Below, one piece after another: positions 6,551-9,292 of a DNA stretch of 9,292 bases. The position numbers and the translations under genes were made by a program. The notes under the pieces are model-generated. The model had not been told where the DNA came from. It was given only the letters and a program-made list of their open reading frames with translations, and did not search any database. The stretch lies in contig JAJECB010000054.1 of assembly GCA_022822245.1 (NCBI GenBank), forward strand, positions 1 to 9,292, in the 5' to 3' direction. Source of the DNA: Gammaproteobacteria bacterium (GTDB taxonomy: Bacteria; Pseudomonadota; Gammaproteobacteria; HK1). Position 1 is the stretch's first letter; every line of letters starts with the position of its first letter.

Positions 6551-6892
6551 ATGTGCGGGCTCTGCGGCATGTTCGCGGGCGAGCGGCACTGGACGGAGCG
6601 CGCCGCGAGCCCCGCGATCTTCGGCGAGGCCGGCAACGGGGGCGGGGACGGCTCGCCGTGGGTGACCCCCGCGCGCGAGCGCCAGGAGCGGGTCCGCCTC
6701 GTCAACCGGGTGCTGGGTCCCTTCGGGCTCGTCCTCGCGGAGTGGGCGGCCTCCTCCTACGTGCTCCGCACGAAGACCGGCCGGAGCGAGATGGTGCCGG
6801 ACCTCGGCGCACTCTGGCCGGCCGCGGAACGCCTCCTCGGCCGGCCCTGCGATCCCCTCGACCCCGCCTTCCTCGCCCGCCTCGCCCGCTAG
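6551..6892 (+). CDS. Unknown 113-residue MCGLCG protein, partner of the deacetylase
   Basis: A small soluble protein starting MCGLCGMFAGERHWTE. It has a CxxC pair at C2/C5, H13-W14, a Gly-rich loop (28-34), a basic helix (ARERQERVRLVNRVLGPFGL, 41-60), then LAEWAASSYVLRTKTGRSEMV and DLGALWPAAERLLGRPCDPLDP with C100. It belongs to no named family I can identify with confidence. The Cys immediately after Met resembles the nucleophile of class II glutamine amidotransferases, but the protein is far too short and lacks the rest of that domain. Conserved-looking aromatic, basic and Gly positions suggest a real protein, perhaps metal-, cofactor- or nucleic-acid-binding. It starts eight bases after the deacetylase stop with no clear Shine-Dalgarno, which suggests coupling. 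A TTG at 6539 (TTGA overlap) is an in-frame alternative start and would bury the Cys at residue 6. The stop codon lies inside the inverted repeat of the adjacent palindromic element. Confidence 0.75.
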   Translation: MCGLCGMFAGERHWTERAASPAIFGEAGNGGGDGSPWVTPARERQERVRLVNRVLGPFGLVLAEWAASSYVLRTKTGRSEMVPDLGALWPAAERLLGRPCDPLDPAFLARLAR

Positions 6893-7074
6893 CCCGGAAA
6901 TTTCACCAACTTTCTGCTGCGGACGCCGATCCATGCGCTGTGATTGGCCGTACTCCCTCAAGCCGCTTCAACGTAGTGTCGACTACGCCTTCAGCGTCTT
7001 TATGGTCCGTGCGGCCAGCCACAGCGCCGTCTCGGCGCCCTCGCGACGAAAGTTGGTGAAATTTCCGGGCTAGC
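6888..7074. mobile_element. 187-bp palindromic MITE-like element with 27-bp terminal inverted repeats
   Basis: Positions 6888-6914 and 7048-7074 are perfect 27-bp inverted repeats, each ending outward in GCTAGC. Further in, 6935-6950 pairs with 7012-7027 at 15 of 16 positions (counting one G-T), and CGTAGT/ACTACG (6972-6977, 6982-6987) forms a central hairpin with a GTCG loop. All arms centre on about 6980, so the whole element is one long imperfect palindrome able to form a cruciform or a long RNA hairpin. It encodes nothing convincing and its arms (for example GGAAATTTCACCAACTTTC) are more AT-rich than the surroundings. CTAG at both outer ends fits a 4-bp target duplication, although CTAG is self-complementary and could be part of the repeat. 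No transposase is present, so it would be non-autonomous. The parent insertion sequence is not identified. Confidence 0.75.
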
Positions 7075-7332
7075 CGCTCTCGCCCCGTCCCCGGAACGCC
7101 CGGCTCTTCTCCCCTGCGTGGTGGACCGGCGCCCGCGACGCGTCCGTACCGGGGTGAATTCCTACGAAGCTCGGGGAGATCCGCTGACGACGCGGACCCT
7201 GTTCCCGCTTCATCATCAGACCCCGGATCGTCGCTTGGGGAGAGGACAAGCGCGTGCTATCGTCGCCGGGCTTCAGGACGGGCGCGAATCGGATCTGCCT
7301 GTCCCGTATTCGCCGCATGGAGGGACCTTCCG
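7075..7332. other. Intergenic region upstream of the Uma2-family gene
   Basis: There is no gene here. With the palindromic element it forms a stretch of about 440 bases between coding regions. It holds the Uma2 promoter candidate (7235-7263) and Shine-Dalgarno GGAGGG (7319-7324). Nothing else is recognisable. Confidence 0.4.
7235..7263 (+). promoter_or_regulatory. Candidate extended -10 promoter of the Uma2-family gene
   Basis: TTGGGG (7235-7240) and TATCGT (7258-7263) are spaced by exactly 17 bases, with TG one base before the -10 (TGCTATCGT), the extended -10 form. The leader to the ATG at 7333 would be about 63 bases. This is the best-formed promoter candidate in the window. Confidence 0.42.
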
Positions 7333-8163
7333 ATGACCCGAATCGTTCGAACCGCCGCCGCGGTTGAGTATCCGAGCGGCGACGGCCAGCCGATGGCGGA
7401 GAACGACTGGCAGCTCATGGCGATCATCAATTCGGTGAGCGCGCTCCAATACCATTACCGGGACCGCCCGGACGTCTACGTGTCCGGGGACCTCTTCATC
7501 TACTACGAGGAGGGCAATCCGCGCGCCCGGGTGGCGCCGGACGTGTTCGTCGCGTTCGGGGTGCCGAATCACAAGCGCCCCGTCTACAAGCTGTGGGAGG
7601 AGGGGGTGGTGCCCGCCTTCGTGATGGAGGTGGCGTCGCGGGGGACGTGGCGCGAGGACGAGGGGCGGAAGGCGATGCTCTACGAACGGCTCGGGGTGCC
7701 GGAGTACTGGCAGTACGACCCGACGGGGGAGTACCTCGGGCTCAAGCTCAAGGGCCGCCGCCTGGTGGAGGGCGCGTACGTGCCGCAGCCGGTGGTGGAG
7801 TCGCTCGACGGGACGCTGCTCCTTCGCAGCGAGACGTTGGCCCTCGACTTCCGGGTGAAGGGGGAGGAATCGCACTTCTTCGACCCGGCGACGGGAGAGC
7901 GCCTTCTCAGCCGCATCGACCAGCTCGCCGCGCGCGACGCCGCCGAGTCGCGGGCTGAAGCCGCCGAGTCCCGGGCTGGCGCCGCGGAGTCCCGGGCCGG
8001 CGCTGCGGAATCGCGGGCCGAGGTCGCGGAATCGCGGGCCGTTGCGGCGGAATCGCGGGCCGATGCTGCGGCGTCCCGGGCCGACACCGCCGAATCGCGC
8101 GCAGAGGCCGCCGAGGCCGAGCTCGCGGCGCTCAGAGCGTTGCTCGACGAAAAACGCCGGTGA
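7333..8163 (+). CDS. Uma2-family (DUF820) nuclease-fold protein with heptad coiled-coil tail
   Basis: A 276-residue protein. Residues about 20-195 are a Uma2/DUF820 domain, a PD-(D/E)XK-type fold. Seen are D70 in VAPDVFVAFGV, E99 in PAFVMEVASRGTWREDEGRKAMLYERLGV, and the family signature GVPEYWQYDPTGEYLG (121-136). The usual E-x-K third residue is not plain: E99-V-A-S is followed by K113. Residues 203-258 are eight copies of a seven-residue unit, mostly AAESRAx, and the tail ends AEAELAALRALLDEKRR. This predicts a long charged helix or coiled coil with no known partner. Uma2 proteins are usually about 180-200 residues and often occur in many copies per genome; their biological role is not settled. 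The ATG at 7333 has GGAGGG eight bases upstream. The stop codon lies within the hairpin that probably terminates the converging permease gene. Confidence 0.88.
   Translation: MTRIVRTAAAVEYPSGDGQPMAENDWQLMAIINSVSALQYHYRDRPDVYVSGDLFIYYEEGNPRARVAPDVFVAFGVPNHKRPVYKLWEEGVVPAFVMEVASRGTWREDEGRKAMLYERLGVPEYWQYDPTGEYLGLKLKGRRLVEGAYVPQPVVESLDGTLLLRSETLALDFRVKGEESHFFDPATGERLLSRIDQLAARDAAESRAEAAESRAGAAESRAGAAESRAEVAESRAVAAESRADAAASRADTAESRAEAAEAELAALRALLDEKRR
7939..8106 (+). repeat. Eight in-frame 21-bp tandem repeats encoding AAESRAx heptads
   Basis: Eight consecutive 21-bp units lie within the Uma2-family gene. The encoded units are AAESRAE, AAESRAG, AAESRAG, AAESRAE, VAESRAV, AAESRAD, AAASRAD and TAESRAE. 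Third-position changes are frequent while the peptide is kept, which suggests selection on the heptad rather than a fresh DNA slippage event. A degenerate further unit (AAEAEL) follows. Copy number could vary between strains. Confidence 0.92.
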
Positions 8164-8169
8164 CCGGCG
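8150..8169 (-). terminator. Rho-independent terminator of the permease gene
   Basis: On the minus strand, 16 bases after the permease stop, the perfect odd palindrome CGCCGGTCACCGGCG (8169-8155) is followed by TTTTT (8154-8150). This is a short GC stem with a T-tract. It lies over the last codons and stop of the opposing Uma2-family gene, so the same bases serve both strands. Confidence 0.55.
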
Positions 8170-8184
8170 CCCGCGTCGCGGCGG

Positions 8185-9292
8185 TCACTCGTTGCGGAGG
8201 TGGGCGGAGGCGGGCTCGCCGAGGGCGCGCCAGGTCCCGAGGAGCCCGAGGGCGAGGGTGAGGGCCACGCAGGATGCGACGGTGGCCGCGACGGTCCCCG
8301 GCAGGAAGGTCCACTCCTGCTCCAGGACCCGGGTGACCACCGCCCACGCGGTCACCGTGCCGGCGGTGGCCGCGACCGCCCCCGCGAGGAGGCCGAGGAG
8401 CCCGAACTCCGCCGCGTGGATGAGGACCACGTCGCGCCGCCGCACCCCGAGGACCTTGAGCACGACGCTCTCGTAGGCGCGGCGCCGGTGGCCGGCCGCG
8501 ACCGCCCCCGCGAGGACGAGCGCGCCGGCGAGGAGGGTCACGCCGCCCACCGCGCGCGCCGCCGCCGCGATGTTTCCCATCACTTCGGCGACCCGCCCGA
8601 GCGCCTCGCGCACCCGCACCACCGTGATCTCCGGGAACTCCCGGGCGAGCGTGCGCTCCACCCGCGCCTCCGTGTCCGGGTCCGCGCGCACCGTCGCGAC
8701 GTGGCCGTGGGGGGCGCGGCGCATCGGTTCGGGCGAGAGGAGGAGGGCGAAGTTGAGCTGCATGCCCTGCCACTCCACCCGGCGCACGTGGCGCACTTCC
8801 GCGGTGATCTCGCGCCCGAGGACGTTGAGGGTGATGGTGTCCCCGAGGTCGAGCTCGAAGGCGTCGATGACGTCGACGTCGACGGAAAGGAGGGGCGGTC
8901 CCGCGTAGTCCTCCGGCCACCACTCCCCGGCGACGACCGGGCTGTCGGGCGCGGTCGCCGCGTAGCTGAGCCCCCGGTCCCCCCGGATGACCCAGGCGTG
9001 GTCGTCGTTGACCAGCGCTTCCTCGGGGTCGAGGCCGTTCACCCGCACGATGCGGCCCCTGAGGAACGGCACCGACCGGAACCCCCGCGTGCCGTCGACC
9101 CCGGTGACCGTCTCCCGGAACGGGGCGAGCCGGTCCGCCTCCACCCCGAGGAAGAAGAACGCGGGCGCTTCCTCGGGGAGCGACTGCGCGATGCCGCGCT
9201 GGAGGTTCCCCTCGACGAGGGCGACGGTGATGAGCACCGTGAGGCCGATCCCGAGCGAGAGCACGATGTCGGCCGTCGCGTTGCCCGGCCGG
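8185..9292 (-). CDS. ABC transporter permease, FtsX/YbbP-like (5' end outside window)
   Basis: The C-terminal part, at least 368 residues, of an FtsX-family permease resembling YbbP. The reading frame stays open to the right edge, encoding RPGNATADIVLSLGIGLTV, so the true start is beyond the window; GTG at 9264 is an internal codon. Visible in order: a membrane helix (LSLGIGLTVLITVALV), a large extracytoplasmic domain of about 220 residues (EEAPAFFFLGVEADRL through FPEITVVRVREAL), then three helices (GGVTLLAGALVLAGAVAA, FGLLGLLAGAVAATAGTV, TVAATVASCVALTLALGLLG). The cytoplasmic coupling segment RRRAYESVVLKVLGVRRRDVV precedes the second last helix, as in FtsX/LolE/MacB proteins. The C-terminal EPASAHLRNE is typical of YbbP-like proteins. 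Such permeases work with a YbbA-type ATPase, expected upstream beyond 9292, in envelope lipid or protein handling. It converges on the Uma2 gene with 21 bases between stops. Confidence 0.88.
   Translation of the reverse strand, partial: RPGNATADIVLSLGIGLTVLITVALVEGNLQRGIAQSLPEEAPAFFFLGVEADRLAPFRETVTGVDGTRGFRSVPFLRGRIVRVNGLDPEEALVNDDHAWVIRGDRGLSYAATAPDSPVVAGEWWPEDYAGPPLLSVDVDVIDAFELDLGDTITLNVLGREITAEVRHVRRVEWQGMQLNFALLLSPEPMRRAPHGHVATVRADPDTEARVERTLAREFPEITVVRVREALGRVAEVMGNIAAAARAVGGVTLLAGALVLAGAVAAGHRRRAYESVVLKVLGVRRRDVVLIHAAEFGLLGLLAGAVAATAGTVTAWAVVTRVLEQEWTFLPGTVAATVASCVALTLALGLLGTWRALGEPASAHLRNE

Noticed and set aside
6551..6892. Class II glutamine amidotransferase
   Set aside because: Only the first few residues (MCGLCG) are similar. 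At 113 residues the protein lacks the rest of the domain, so only an N-terminal resemblance is claimed.
6553..7059. Plus-strand open frame running through the palindromic element
   Set aside because: Out of frame with the MCGLCG gene, Arg-rich, and most of its end lies within the inverted-repeat element.
7939..8106. CRISPR-like or non-coding satellite array
   Set aside because: The 21-bp units are contiguous without spacers, in frame, and vary mainly at synonymous positions, so they are a protein heptad repeat.

Overview
The window is GC-rich bacterial DNA, roughly 70% G+C by eye, densely packed with metabolic genes on both strands. The codon bias, Shine-Dalgarno sites and protein families fit an uncultured or little-studied member of the Pseudomonadota, but no phylogenetic marker is present, so the taxon is only a guess. 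I see no rRNA, tRNA, CRISPR array, phage gene or transposase gene.

Layout, left to right. (1) 1-340 is a non-coding leader, followed by an HD-domain phosphohydrolase (341-964, +). (2) On the minus strand, read right to left, an N-carbamoylsarcosine-amidohydrolase-like isochorismatase-fold hydrolase (2554-3270) overlaps by ATGA a small unknown protein (2018-2557). A 157-bp gap separates these from a 2-keto-4-pentenoate-hydratase/FAH-family enzyme (1063-1860). (3) Divergent from that block is a protein with two tandem GFA zinc domains (3419-4264, +). It converges on a RutE-like FMN nitroreductase (4362-5012, -). (4) After a 519-bp divergent intergenic region comes a cytosolic HpPgdA-type CE4 deacetylase (5532-6542, +). 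It is tightly linked to a 113-residue unknown protein beginning MCGLCG (6551-6892, +). (5) A 187-bp nearly palindromic element with 27-bp perfect terminal inverted repeats (6888-7074) sits exactly on the stop codon of that small gene. It looks like a MITE. (6) An Uma2-family nuclease-fold protein with a heptad-repeat tail follows (7333-8163, +). It converges on the C-terminal part of a YbbP/FtsX-type ABC permease (8185-9292, -) that runs off the right edge.

How the genes may work together. Several enzymes belong to families that handle amides, ureides or small carbonyl compounds: the carbamoylsarcosine-type amidase, a RutE-like reductase (malonic semialdehyde in the Rut pyrimidine pathway), a CE4 enzyme related to cyclic-ureide hydrolases, a keto-enoate hydratase and GFA domains. 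This suggests an accessory catabolic neighbourhood, but the genes lie in at least four transcription units and no complete pathway is present, so a shared pathway is inference. The parts I cannot name, and which deserve most attention, are the MCGLCG protein paired with the CE4 enzyme, the protein coupled to the amidohydrolase, and the palindromic element.
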